In this document: positions 16,904-25,480 of the stretch, piece after piece
Position numbering within the stretch: the stretch's first letter is position 1
Layout: every line of letters starts with the position of its first letter
Assembly: GCA_032586195.1 (NCBI GenBank)
Contig: JAWHQP010000001.1
Span: forward strand, 124,001-188,000
Direction of reading: 5' to 3'
Length of the DNA: 64,000 nucleotides
Origin: JAWHQP01 sp032586195
Lineage (GTDB): Bacteria; Pseudomonadota; Gammaproteobacteria; Enterobacterales; Pasteurellaceae
Program-made: the position numbers and the translations under genes
The notes under the pieces: generated by a model
Told to the model about the DNA's origin: nothing
Databases searched by the model: none
Seen by the model: only the letters and a program-made list of their open reading frames with translations

Positions 16904-17506
16904 CTATTGGTTATTTTTTATACCGATATTTGAAATTCTGCTTTCTCTCAGCTCATTACGCAGGTCAGAAATCAACTTGACATCATGTTTTTCCGTTTCT
17001 TTTAAGCTGCGATAAATTTGCCATTGTACGTCTAATTCCCGCTGAATATCTTCAGATTCTTTCAGATCCTGTTCACTTAATTCATTGTCCTGCTGAGTTT
17101 CCAGCATACTGACGATGGTTTGCAGAGAAATTCGACTGATTCTAATCGCTTGTTCCAAGGTTGAACCGGCAATAATACTATGCAGCAGCTCGGATAAGGC
17201 CTCACAGGCATCTGAGGCCGGCACAACACCAAAAAATGTATAGTCGTTTACATCAGGAATAATATGTTCCAGCTTTTCCAGCTGATTCTCAAAATTGATT
17301 TTCGTTCCTTTCACCGTGAGGAATTCCCACACCAGATTCAGTATATTGTGATAAAGCTTTGCCTGCTGTGGCTGCTCGGTGACTTGGCAGAACAACTGAT
17401 AATTGGGATACATCCGTTCGCACAGACACGCCATAAAAGTCATATGTTGCCAGCCGGCAAGGTTTTCCAGCCGTTTATGGATGGGGTTTCTCATCTGATT
17501 CGGCAT
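16904..17506 (-). CDS. yjaG: YjaG family protein (DUF416)
   Basis: This 200-residue protein of unknown biochemical role matches the DUF416 family by its start (NPIHKRLENLAGWQHMTFMA) and the segment VPDVNDYTFFG-like DVNDYTFFGVVPASDACEALSE. It is largely helical and has no signal peptide. It sits 11 bases downstream of hemE and upstream of hup, the same context as E. coli yjaG. Its asparagine- and glutamine-rich tail is not informative. Confidence 0.85.
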   Translation of the reverse strand: MPNQMRNPIHKRLENLAGWQHMTFMACLCERMYPNYQLFCQVTEQPQQAKLYHNILNLVWEFLTVKGTKINFENQLEKLEHIIPDVNDYTFFGVVPASDACEALSELLHSIIAGSTLEQAIRISRISLQTIVSMLETQQDNELSEQDLKESEDIQRELDVQWQIYRSLKETEKHDVKLISDLRNELRESRISNIGIKNNQ

Positions 17507-17517
17507 TGACGTGCTCC

Positions 17518-18582
17518 TTATTTATGATAAACCTGTGAGTATTGATGAACGGCATCTACAAAAATTTGCGGAGCGACGACAGGCACGTCTTGCTGGATGC
17601 CGTGACCGAGATTAAATACGTGGCCGGAGCCTTTACCGAATTCCGCTAAAATGGTTTTTACTTCCTGTTCAATACGTTCTTTCGGGGCATACAACACGGA
17701 AGGATCCATATTGCCTTGCAATGCCACTTTTTCTCCGACACGGGCTTTTGCTTCGGCAAGATTGACCGTCCAGTCTAAACCGATAGCATCGCAGCCCGTA
17801 TCGGCGATGGCTTCCAGCCACAGGCCGCCGCCTTTGGTAAAGAGGGTTACGGGCACCGCGCGTCCTTCATGTTTGCGGACTAAACCGTCCACGATTTTGT
17901 GCATATACTGCAGGGAAAAATCCATATAATCGCGATGGGCCAACACGCCGCCCCAAGTATCAAACACCATCACCGACTGGGCTCCTGCTTTGATCTGAGC
18001 GTTCAAATATAGAATTACGGCATCCGTCACTTTATCTAATAGTTGATGCAGCAAATGCGGCTCGCTGTATAACATCTTTTTGATTTTACTGAAACTTTTG
18101 CTGCTACCACCCTCTACCATATAGGTTGCCAACGTCCACGGGCTGCCGGAAAAACCGATGAGCGGCACTTCACCCTTTAATTCACGACGGATGGTACGTA
18201 CCGCATTCATCACATATTGTAATTCCTGCTCAGGATCAGGAATCGGCAAATTCAGCACCGCACTTTGGCTGTCAATCGGGCGGGCGAATTTCGGGCCCTC
18301 TCCCGCGCCGAAACTTAAGCCCAAACCCATAGCATCGGGAACGGTCAGAATATCGGAGAACAGGATTGCCGCGTCCAACGCGTAACGGCGCAAGGGCTGT
18401 AAGGTGACTTCACAAGCCAGTTCCGCATTGCGGCACAGAGACATAAAATCTCCCGCCTGAGCTCTGGTGAGCCGGTATTCCGGCAAATAACGCCCCGCCT
18501 GACGCATCATCCAAACCGGGGTCATATCCACGGGTTCACGTAAAAGGGCTTTTAAGTAGCGATCGTTTTTCAAAGTGGTCAC
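17518..18582 (-). CDS. hemE: Uroporphyrinogen decarboxylase
   Basis: HemE decarboxylates uroporphyrinogen III to coproporphyrinogen III in heme synthesis. The GTG at 18582 (codes VTTLKNDRYL) is the best start: AAGGAAA lies five bases upstream and it gives 354 residues, equal to the E. coli enzyme. The longer frame from a GTG at 18606 overlaps nudC. Conserved features are PVWMMRQAGRYLPEYR, SDILTVPDAMG, GFSGSPWTLATYM and FNLGHGIQQDVP. A USS core lies inside at 18257-18266. nudC ends ten bases before it, so the two are probably cotranscribed. Confidence 0.97.
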   Translation of the reverse strand: MTTLKNDRYLKALLREPVDMTPVWMMRQAGRYLPEYRLTRAQAGDFMSLCRNAELACEVTLQPLRRYALDAAILFSDILTVPDAMGLGLSFGAGEGPKFARPIDSQSAVLNLPIPDPEQELQYVMNAVRTIRRELKGEVPLIGFSGSPWTLATYMVEGGSSKSFSKIKKMLYSEPHLLHQLLDKVTDAVILYLNAQIKAGAQSVMVFDTWGGVLAHRDYMDFSLQYMHKIVDGLVRKHEGRAVPVTLFTKGGGLWLEAIADTGCDAIGLDWTVNLAEAKARVGEKVALQGNMDPSVLYAPKERIEQEVKTILAEFGKGSGHVFNLGHGIQQDVPVVAPQIFVDAVHQYSQVYHK

Positions 18583-18592
18583 GTTGTTTTCC

Positions 18593-19372
18593 TTATTGAC
18601 CTGCACAGAGTGCCAGTGTTGCTTTAATTAATTTAAGGGCGATGGAGCCTTCGGGCGGCAAATTCGGTAAAGGTTGGTTATATTTAAACCATTTGGCGTC
18701 AAAAATTTCGCTTTTTTGTATTTGGATTTCGCCGCTGTCATAATCCGCCAGAAAGCCCACCATTTGTGAGTTAGGAAATGCCCAGGGTTGACTGCCGAAA
18801 TAGCGTAAGTTTTTAATTTTAATGGCTGTTTCTTCAAATACTTCGCGTTGAACGGTTTGTTCAAAGGATTCACCCACTTCCACAAAGCCCGCCAGGGTGG
18901 TGTACATTAACGTCTCTTTATGACGAACATGGCAAGCCAGCAGAATTTCCTCGCCGCGGCGTACGGCAACGATAATGGAAGGACAAATCACCGGGTAAGT
19001 GCGGTGTCCACAATCGGAGTTTTTACATTGTACCGCCCATTCATCGACGGTTTGTTCGGTTTCGCTTCCGCATTTACCGCAAAATTTATGGGTTTTATAA
19101 AAATGATTTAATTCAACTCCGCGGTGCAGTAGATTTATCGTGCGTTCGGGCAGCGAAATCAGTTCACGCAGAGAGGTATATTCCCGTTCGTCGTCGCGTT
19201 CTTCCAGCAGCCATAGCGGTTGTTGTTCCAGTTCACCGATCACCATGCCGTTTTGCCCTTCAAAAGCAAAATCGGAAGCCAATCCTTGCGGCAGCCTGCC
19301 TTGGATAAGGTGGACGCTTGAACCTTGCGTTAATAGCCAGAATCCATAATCCGAGGGTTTAATCACTTGCAT
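18593..19372 (-). CDS. nudC: NAD(+) diphosphatase / NAD-RNA decapping hydrolase
   Basis: NudC cleaves NADH and removes NAD caps from RNA. The start is set at the ATG at 19372 (MQVIKPSDYGFW), giving 259 residues; the frame reaches 19411 but similarity begins here. A four-cysteine zinc ribbon (FCGKCGSE and VQCKNSDCGH, near residues 97-122) precedes the Nudix box GFVEVGESFEQTVQREVFEE, and the NADH-type motif SQPWAFPNS follows. The usual glycine near the end of the Nudix box (EExGU) is alanine here (EETAI), a mild change. A 9-base USS core lies at 18997. The nudC-hemE order matches E. coli. Confidence 0.95.
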   Translation of the reverse strand: MQVIKPSDYGFWLLTQGSSVHLIQGRLPQGLASDFAFEGQNGMVIGELEQQPLWLLEERDDEREYTSLRELISLPERTINLLHRGVELNHFYKTHKFCGKCGSETEQTVDEWAVQCKNSDCGHRTYPVICPSIIVAVRRGEEILLACHVRHKETLMYTTLAGFVEVGESFEQTVQREVFEETAIKIKNLRYFGSQPWAFPNSQMVGFLADYDSGEIQIQKSEIFDAKWFKYNQPLPNLPPEGSIALKLIKATLALCAGQ

Positions 19373-19534
19373 GGGATTACCTACCTTTGTCAAATTTGCA
19401 TAAACCGCCATATTATAAACGAACGCAGTCGATTCATTAACTGCTTTCTTACAGGGTAAATAGTAATTTGTGGCTTATTATTTAAAGATTTATTATAATT
19501 GTTGAAATTTTGTAAAATTTATTTAGGAGCAATT

Positions 19535-20866
19535 ATGAAAAATATCGTTATCGTTGGAGGCGGTGCGGGCGGTTTAGAGCTTGCCACCTATCTCGGTAAC
19601 ACACTTGGACGCAAAGCGCGGGCCAGTATTACGTTAATTGACCGCAATCAAACGCATCTGTGGAAGCCTTTGCTGCACGAAGTTGCCACAGGGGTGTTGG
19701 ATGCGGAAACCGACGCGGTCAGCTATCGCGCCCATGCGCATAATCACCATTTCCACTTTGAACAGGGCTCGATTAACCGTATCGATCGTACTAATAAATA
19801 TGTGGAGCTTGCCCCTGTGTATGGTCAGGAAGGCGATATGATTGTGGTGGCGCGCCGGATTCCTTATGATTATTTGGTGTTGGCTATCGGCAGTAAATCG
19901 AATGATTTCAACACCAAAGGCGTTGCGGAACACTGTATTTTCTTAGATGGTCCGGAACAGGCTTTGCGTTTTCAACACAAAATGCTGGAGCTGTTCCTGA
20001 AATACGCGGAAAACAACGCGTTGGAAGAAATCGGCGAAGACGACAGTAAACAAAAACTGGTGCAGGAAGGCAAGGTTAATATTGCTATCGTCGGTGGCGG
20101 AGCGACCGGAGTTGAACTTTCTGCTGAGCTCTTTAACGCAGCTCAGCATTTATCTTCCTATGGTTACGGTAAGATCGATAGTTCTCACTTGCAGGTGACT
20201 TTAATTGAAGCGGGCGAACGCTTACTGCCGGCATTGCCGGAACGTATTTCCACCTCTGTACGTACAGAATTGGAAGAATTAGGGGTGAATGTAAAAACGG
20301 GAACGATGATTACAGAGGCGAAAGCCAATAGCCTGATGACCAAAGACGGCCAAGAAATTAAGGCTGATCTGATGGTTTGGGCGGCAGGAATTCGTATTTC
20401 GGCAATCACCCGACAGTTTGACGGACTGGAGCTAAACCGTATTAATCAGATCTGTATCAAAGACACTCTGCAAACCACCGTGGATGACAGCATTTTTGCT
20501 ATCGGCGACTGTGCCTTTTTATTACAAAAAGACGGCAAACCCGTGCCGCCCCGCGGTCAGGCCGCTAACCAGATGGCGACCGTTTGCGGGCAGAATATCG
20601 TTGCATTGTTAAACGGTAAGACGTTAAAGACCTTTACTTATTTTGATAAAGGCTCATTGGTATCATTATCCAAGTTCACCGCCCTCGGCAATATTACCAC
20701 GGGCAAGAAAAGCTCCATGACGATTGAAGGCCGTTTGGCCCGCTTGGCATATATTTCTTTGTATCGTCTGCACCAGCAAAAATTACACGGTTGTTTTAAA
20801 ACCGGGTTGATTATTCTGATCGGGCGCTTAAACCGCTTTATCCGCCCGTCTCTGAAATTACATTAA
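19535..20866 (+). CDS. ndh: NADH dehydrogenase type II (NDH-2)
   Basis: NDH-2 oxidises NADH and reduces quinone at the inner membrane without pumping protons. The ATG at 19535 has TAGGAG upstream and gives 443 residues; the frame opens earlier at 19499 without similarity. FAD-binding GGGAGGLELATYLG is at the N-terminus, NAD-binding IAIVGGGATGVELSAEL is in the middle, and AIGDCAF binds the flavin near the end of the second domain. The C-terminal basic amphipathic stretch (LYRLHQQKLHGCFKTGLIIL) is the expected membrane anchor. Confidence 0.97.
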   Translation: MKNIVIVGGGAGGLELATYLGNTLGRKARASITLIDRNQTHLWKPLLHEVATGVLDAETDAVSYRAHAHNHHFHFEQGSINRIDRTNKYVELAPVYGQEGDMIVVARRIPYDYLVLAIGSKSNDFNTKGVAEHCIFLDGPEQALRFQHKMLELFLKYAENNALEEIGEDDSKQKLVQEGKVNIAIVGGGATGVELSAELFNAAQHLSSYGYGKIDSSHLQVTLIEAGERLLPALPERISTSVRTELEELGVNVKTGTMITEAKANSLMTKDGQEIKADLMVWAAGIRISAITRQFDGLELNRINQICIKDTLQTTVDDSIFAIGDCAFLLQKDGKPVPPRGQAANQMATVCGQNIVALLNGKTLKTFTYFDKGSLVSLSKFTALGNITTGKKSSMTIEGRLARLAYISLYRLHQQKLHGCFKTGLIILIGRLNRFIRPSLKLH

Positions 20867-20888
20867 AACTGAAAAACTCCGCAAAACG

Positions 20889-20925
20889 ACACCGCACTTT
20901 GAGCCGGTAGCCCAAAGTGCGGTGT
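20889..20925. terminator. Inverted uptake-signal pair, shared terminator of ndh and pckA
   Basis: Cores at 20891-20900 (-) and 20914-20923 (+) give a 13-bp perfect stem with an 11-base loop between two converging genes. The left copy has the long-form tail (GAGTTTTTC when read on the minus strand). Confidence 0.85.
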
Positions 20926-20964
20926 TGTATTTAGGCGTTTTGCAACACCCTGTCAAGCCTTAAT

Positions 20965-22581
20965 TTAAGCTTTCGGACCTGCGGCAACTAATGCTTTACC
21001 TTCTTCGGTGCCGGTATATTTTTCAAAGTTCTTAGTGAAACGTGCAGCCAGATCTTTGGCTTTTTCTTCCCATTGCGCTTTGTCGGCATAAGTATCACGC
21101 GGATCGAGGATTGCAGGATTGACGCCCGGCAAGGCTTTAGGAATAGCAAAATTAAAGATCGGCAGAGTGCCCATTTCCGCTTTTTCGATGGAACCGTCCA
21201 GGATAGCGTCAATAATGCCGCGTGTATCCTTGATGGAAATACGTTTACCCGTACCGTTCCAACCGGTATTGACCAGATAAGCCTGCGCGCCGGATGCCTG
21301 CATCCGTTTAACCAACACTTCCGCGTATTGGGTCGGGTGTAAGCTCAGGAATGCCGCACCGAAGCAAGCGGAGAAAGTTGGGGTAGGCTCGGTAATACCG
21401 CGCTCGGTACCCGCTAATTTAGCGGTGAATCCGGACAGGAAGTAGTATTTTGTTTGTTCCGGGGTTAATTTTGATACCGGCGGTAATACGCCGAAAGCAT
21501 CGGCAGACAGGAATATCACTTTGGTCGCCGGGCCTGCTTTGGAAACAGGTTTTACAATGTTCTGAATGTGGTAAATCGGGTAGGACACACGGGTATTTTC
21601 TGTTTTTGAACCGTCGTCGTAATCCACATCGCCGTTTTCTTTCACCACCACGTTTTCCAACAAAGCATTACGTTTAATCGCGCCGTAGATATCCGGTTCG
21701 TTTTCAGCGGATAAATGAATGGTTTTCGCGTAGCAGCCGCCTTCAAAGTTGAATACGCCTTCATCATCCCAGCCGTGTTCATCGTCACCGATTAATTGAC
21801 GTTTCGGATCAGTGGAAAGGGTGGTTTTACCTGTGCCGGATAAACCGAAGAAGATGGCCGTATCACCTTTTGCGCCCACGTTGGCGGAACAATGCATAGA
21901 AGCGATACCGCGCAGCGGCAGGAAGTAGTTCATCATGGAGAACATACCTTTTTTCATTTCACCACCGTACCATGTGCCGCCGATCAGCTGAATTCCTTCA
22001 GTGATGTTGAATGCCACAAAGTTTTCTGAGTTTAAACCTTGTTCTTTCCAGTTCGGATTGGTGCATTTTGCCCCGTTCATCACCACGAAATCGGGTTTAA
22101 AGTTAACCAATTCGGCTTCGCTCGGACGAATAAACATATTTTTCACGAAATGAGCCTGCCATGCGACCTCGGTCACAATGCGCACCGCCAGACGGGTATC
22201 TACGTTAGCACCGCAGAAAGCGTCAACAACAAATAAACGTTTACCGGAAAGCTGTTTGGTGACTAACCCTTTTAAGCTTTGCCATGTTTCCTGGTTCATC
22301 GGTTTGTTATCATTTTTAACTTTGTCGCTGGTCCACCAAACGGTATTTTCCGTTTTCTTGTCCAATACGATATATTTATCTTTCGGTGAACGCCCGGTGA
22401 AAATCCCCGTGTTGACCGCAACCGCCCCTTGATTCGTGACAACTCCCTTTTCGAACCCTTCCAGACCCGGTTTTGTTTCTTCCTCAAACAAGAATTCATA
22501 GCTTGGATTATATACAACTTCTTTTACATCGTAGATACCAAGCTCACCCAGATCTTTAATTACTTTGTTTACATCTGTCAT
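20965..22581 (-). CDS. pckA: Phosphoenolpyruvate carboxykinase (ATP)
   Basis: PckA interconverts oxaloacetate plus ATP with PEP, CO2 and ADP. In CO2-fixing rumen Pasteurellaceae it runs toward oxaloacetate and is the main entry to succinate. At 538 residues it has the family length. Features are TGRSPKDKYIV, the metal and substrate segment NYFLPLRGIASMHCSANVG, the kinase P-loop GLSGTGKTTLS, DDEHGWDDEGVFNFEGGCYAK and the adenine-binding NTGWNG region. Two CRP-like sites lie upstream. Confidence 0.98.
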   Translation of the reverse strand: MTDVNKVIKDLGELGIYDVKEVVYNPSYEFLFEEETKPGLEGFEKGVVTNQGAVAVNTGIFTGRSPKDKYIVLDKKTENTVWWTSDKVKNDNKPMNQETWQSLKGLVTKQLSGKRLFVVDAFCGANVDTRLAVRIVTEVAWQAHFVKNMFIRPSEAELVNFKPDFVVMNGAKCTNPNWKEQGLNSENFVAFNITEGIQLIGGTWYGGEMKKGMFSMMNYFLPLRGIASMHCSANVGAKGDTAIFFGLSGTGKTTLSTDPKRQLIGDDEHGWDDEGVFNFEGGCYAKTIHLSAENEPDIYGAIKRNALLENVVVKENGDVDYDDGSKTENTRVSYPIYHIQNIVKPVSKAGPATKVIFLSADAFGVLPPVSKLTPEQTKYYFLSGFTAKLAGTERGITEPTPTFSACFGAAFLSLHPTQYAEVLVKRMQASGAQAYLVNTGWNGTGKRISIKDTRGIIDAILDGSIEKAEMGTLPIFNFAIPKALPGVNPAILDPRDTYADKAQWEEKAKDLAARFTKNFEKYTGTEEGKALVAAGPKA

Positions 22582-22652
22582 ACATCACCTCATAATGAAA
22601 TTAAAATAGAATTAAATTAATGGCGAATATTGTATAGAAATCGCTACCTAAA

Positions 22653-22720
22653 AAATGTTATATAGATCATAAATTAAAAATTTTGTCGGATTTTTTTATA
22701 AAAATGTGATTTGGCTCAAA
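22653..22720 (-). promoter_or_regulatory. Two CRP-like sites upstream of pckA
   Basis: One site has TGTTA-N6-TCATA at 22656-22671 and AT-rich flanks close to the 22-base CRP consensus. The other has TGTGA-N6-TCAAA at 22705-22720, one base off. Their centres are 49 bases apart and about 82 and 131 bases upstream of the pckA ATG. Assignment is by pattern only. Confidence 0.5.
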
Positions 22721-22735
22721 GTTCTGGGCTTGAAA

Positions 22736-22763
22736 AACAAAAAAGGTTTCTTCCGAAACCTTT
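22736..22763 (-). terminator. Terminator of the flavin reductase gene
   Basis: A 9-bp stem (AAAGGTTTC at 22742-22750 with GAAACCTTT at 22755-22763) has a four-base loop and a T-run on the minus strand. It lies 24 bases after the stop codon. Confidence 0.88.
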
Positions 22764-22786
22764 CATGTATTTATTATTTGATTTAA

Positions 22787-23338
22787 TTAAAATCTTTCCA
22801 CAAACGCCGCATAACTATCAATAAATTGCTGTAGCATTGTTTTAACGCCGTCAGCGGCAATTTCGCCGTTTTCATCAAACACGCCATTGAATAGGCCACC
22901 GACATTGGCGGCGAACGGAGCGACAGGCATATTCACGAAAGCCCCGGAGGCAATGGTGCGTAGTTGATCGGTCGCACGCACACCGCCGGCCGCACCGGCT
23001 CCCACGGTAACGATACCGGCGGGTTTGCCGAGCCATTTACTTTGTCCCATCGGACGGGAGGCAATATCGATAGCGTTTTTCAGCATGGCGGAAATTGCGC
23101 CGTTATGTTCCGGAGTGACGAATAACACGCCGTCGGCCCGTGCAATTTCTTCACGTAAACGGGTGTAAGACGCCGGACTGTTTTCATCAAGGTCGCGATC
23201 ATAGAGGGGAAGATCCGCGATTTCCACCACATTTAACCGAAGACCGGCGGGCGCCATTTTTTGCAGATGGGAAACTACCAGTTTATTGAATGAGGTTTTA
23301 CTTGCGCTGCCGATAAGTACTGCGATTTGTTCTGTCAT
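22787..23338 (-). CDS. NAD(P)H-dependent FMN reductase / quinone reductase, ChrR-like
   Basis: This 183-residue cytoplasmic flavoprotein has the flavodoxin-like fold. The FMN phosphate loop is GSASKTSFNKLV at residues 10-21, and the family signature is TPEHNGAISAMLKNAIDIASR near residues 75-95. Relatives reduce quinones, chromate or azo dyes, or guard against redox stress. The physiological substrate is not known. A single-gene unit with its own terminator. Confidence 0.85.
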   Translation of the reverse strand: MTEQIAVLIGSASKTSFNKLVVSHLQKMAPAGLRLNVVEIADLPLYDRDLDENSPASYTRLREEIARADGVLFVTPEHNGAISAMLKNAIDIASRPMGQSKWLGKPAGIVTVGAGAAGGVRATDQLRTIASGAFVNMPVAPFAANVGGLFNGVFDENGEIAADGVKTMLQQFIDSYAAFVERF

Positions 23339-23464
23339 AATATATTCCTAAATAAATAGTTATCGTAAATCGAGGAATATTCTACTTTATTTATTAAAAG
23401 AAGATAATAGCTTAATATATTGAAAAACTATTTACTTAAAGTAAAAAATCTATTACGGCTATAA

Positions 23465-23495
23465 AAAACCGCACAATAAAGTGCGGTGCGGTTTT
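23465..23495 (-). terminator. Terminator containing an uptake signal, after the small lipoprotein
   Basis: AAAACCGCAC (23465-23474) pairs with GTGCGGTTTT (23486-23495) over 10 bp, with a T-run on the minus strand. The loop and right arm contain the USS core at 23478-23487. Confidence 0.85.
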
Positions 23496-23559
23496 AACGA
23501 TTTTTAAGCGAATTTTTCGGTCGCTTTTTCCACCGTTGATTTTGCTGTATCTGCAGCAT

Positions 23560-23820
23560 TTAAAGCTGATTTTGAGCTGCAGGGGTCGGGCCTTTACCTT
23601 CCGGACGTTCAAAACCTTTTTCTTTCATGCAAGCGTCAAATTTGGCTTGATCCTGAGTCTGACCAACGCTTTCATGACATGCTTTCAATGCCGCTTCAAC
23701 TTGCGGGTTAGCACCGCCCTGCGGGCCTTGACCTTGCGGTGGCTGCGGACGATTGTCAGAATGAGATGAACATGCGGCCAAAGCCATAGTCACTGCTGCA
23801 ATACCGAGTAGTTTTTTCAT
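23560..23820 (-). CDS. Small putative lipoprotein
   Basis: The 86-residue product has a lipoprotein signal peptide, MKKLLGIAAVTMALAAC, with lipobox LAAC and acylated Cys17. A Pro/Gln/Gly-rich linker (about residues 22-40) follows. A short helical domain has two more cysteines (ALKACHESV and FDACMKEKGF) that could form a disulfide. Ser at +2 predicts outer-membrane sorting. AGAGGATG precedes the ATG. I do not recognise a characterised family. After the stop, a different frame (23571 down to about 23508) reads KSALNAADTAKSTVEKATEKFA then stops, with natural-looking codons. The gene may therefore have been longer before a frameshift. Confidence 0.8.
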   Translation of the reverse strand: MKKLLGIAAVTMALAACSSHSDNRPQPPQGQGPQGGANPQVEAALKACHESVGQTQDQAKFDACMKEKGFERPEGKGPTPAAQNQL

Positions 23821-23935
23821 AATACATCCTCTCTTTTATGTTTGATTTTGTAGGCATAAAGCCCTTTTATTTGACTACGATTTTGTGCCATGGTTCATTT
23901 TTAGCGGAAGGGTTTCAGTTGAGTAGAAGGGACGA

Positions 23936-23964
23936 AAAAGTGCGGTGTCGAAATCCGCACTTTT
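23936..23964 (-). terminator. Terminator after gnd, built on an uptake signal
   Basis: AAAAGTGCGG (23936-23945) pairs with CCGCACTTTT (23955-23964) over 10 bp, flanked by T-runs in both directions. The USS core is at 23937-23946. It lies 29 bases after the gnd stop and probably ends the zwf-gnd transcript. Confidence 0.85.
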
Positions 23965-23993
23965 TTCATTAAGCCGTAGGAAGCCGGTAAGGC

Positions 23994-25448
23994 TTACACA
24001 TCATAGGTGGTTGACGCCGTATTACCGCCGCGGCCCGTCCAATTGGTGTGGAAAAATTCACCGCGCGGTTTATCGGTGCGTTCATAAGTGTGCGCACCGA
24101 AGTAGTCGCGCTGTGCCTGTAACAGGTTCGCCGGTACGTGTTCCGAGGTGTAGCCGTCCAGGAAGGTGATGGCGCTGGTCATACACGGCATCGGAATACC
24201 CGCTTCAATGGATTTCGCCACCACTTTACGCCAGTCGCTCATGGCATTTTCCAGGATACCTTTGAAATAGCCATCGGAACCCAAAAATATGAGATCAGGG
24301 TTAGTTTCGTAGGCGTCGCGAATATTACCGAGGAAACGGCTGCGGATAATACAGCCTTCGCGCCATAAAAGGGCGGTTGCACCGTAGTTAATATCCCAAC
24401 CGAAGCTTTCGGACGCTTCACGGATCAGCATAAAGCCCTGTGCGTAGGAAATAATTTTTGAGGCAAGCAAGGCTTTACGCACCGCTTCGATCCATTGTTT
24501 TTTATCGCCTTCTACCGGGCTAATCGTTTTATTGAACAGCTTAGCCGCGGCAACACGCTGTTCCTTGAAGGAAGACACGCAGCGTGCAAACACCGCTTCG
24601 GTAATTAGGGTGAGCGGAATACCGAAATCCAACGCATTAATGCCGGTCCATTTACCGGTTCCTTTTTGTCCCGCGGTATCCAGGATTTTCTCTACCAGCG
24701 GCTGGCCGTCGGTATCTTTGTAGCCTAGGATATCGGTAGTAATATCAATGAGATAGCTGTCTAATTCGGTTTTTTTCCATTCTTGGAAAATGGCCTGCAT
24801 TTCTTCGTAGCTTAAGCCTAAGCCTTCTTTCAAGAACTGGTAGGCTTCACAGATTAACTGCATGTCGCCGTATTCGATACCGTTATGTACCATCTTCACA
24901 AAGTGGCCCGCGCCTTCTTTGCCCACCCAGTCGCAGCAGGGTTCGCCTTTATCGGTTTTTGCCGCAATCGCCTGCAAAATTGGTTTTACATAAGGCCATG
25001 CCTCGGCATTGCCACCCGGCATGATGGAAGGCCCGTGACGGGCACCTTCTTCACCGCCGGAAACACCGGTACCGATAAAGCGAATACCTTTTGCCGCCAA
25101 AGCGACGGTGCGGCGATTAGTATCGGGATAATTAGAGTTACCGCCGTCAATGATGATATCGCCTTTATCCAAAAGCGGCACAAGGGCGTCAATAAAGTGA
25201 TCCACTACATCGCCCGCACGTACCATTAACATGATTTTGCGCGGTTTTTCCAGTTTTGCCGCCAGATCTTCTAAAGAATAAGCTCCGATAATATTCGTGC
25301 CTTTCGCCGCTCCCGCTAAAAATTCGTCCACTTTGGAGGTAGTACGGTTATAAGCCACGACTTTAAAGCCATTGTCGTTCATATTTAAAATCAGGTTTTG
25401 CCCCATCACGGCTAAACCGATTACGCCAATATCACCTTTCGCTGACAT
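23994..25448 (-). CDS. gnd: 6-phosphogluconate dehydrogenase, decarboxylating
   Basis: Gnd oxidises 6-phosphogluconate to ribulose-5-phosphate, CO2 and NADPH, the last oxidative step of the pentose phosphate pathway. The 484-residue length fits. The N-terminal Rossmann motif is IGLAVMGQNLILN with the NADP-binding NRTTSK. The catalytic signature is GVSGGEEGARHGPSIMPGG, and KMVHNGIEYGDMQL follows. The C-terminal tail reads DKPRGEFFHTNWTGRGG. CAGGAG precedes the ATG. It is the last gene of a same-strand run from zwf and is separated from pgl by three unrelated genes. Confidence 0.98.
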   Translation of the reverse strand: MSAKGDIGVIGLAVMGQNLILNMNDNGFKVVAYNRTTSKVDEFLAGAAKGTNIIGAYSLEDLAAKLEKPRKIMLMVRAGDVVDHFIDALVPLLDKGDIIIDGGNSNYPDTNRRTVALAAKGIRFIGTGVSGGEEGARHGPSIMPGGNAEAWPYVKPILQAIAAKTDKGEPCCDWVGKEGAGHFVKMVHNGIEYGDMQLICEAYQFLKEGLGLSYEEMQAIFQEWKKTELDSYLIDITTDILGYKDTDGQPLVEKILDTAGQKGTGKWTGINALDFGIPLTLITEAVFARCVSSFKEQRVAAAKLFNKTISPVEGDKKQWIEAVRKALLASKIISYAQGFMLIREASESFGWDINYGATALLWREGCIIRSRFLGNIRDAYETNPDLIFLGSDGYFKGILENAMSDWRKVVAKSIEAGIPMPCMTSAITFLDGYTSEHVPANLLQAQRDYFGAHTYERTDKPRGEFFHTNWTGRGGNTASTTYDV

Positions 25449-25480
25449 TTTTTTCTCCTGTTGTTAAATTGGATTGTTCA

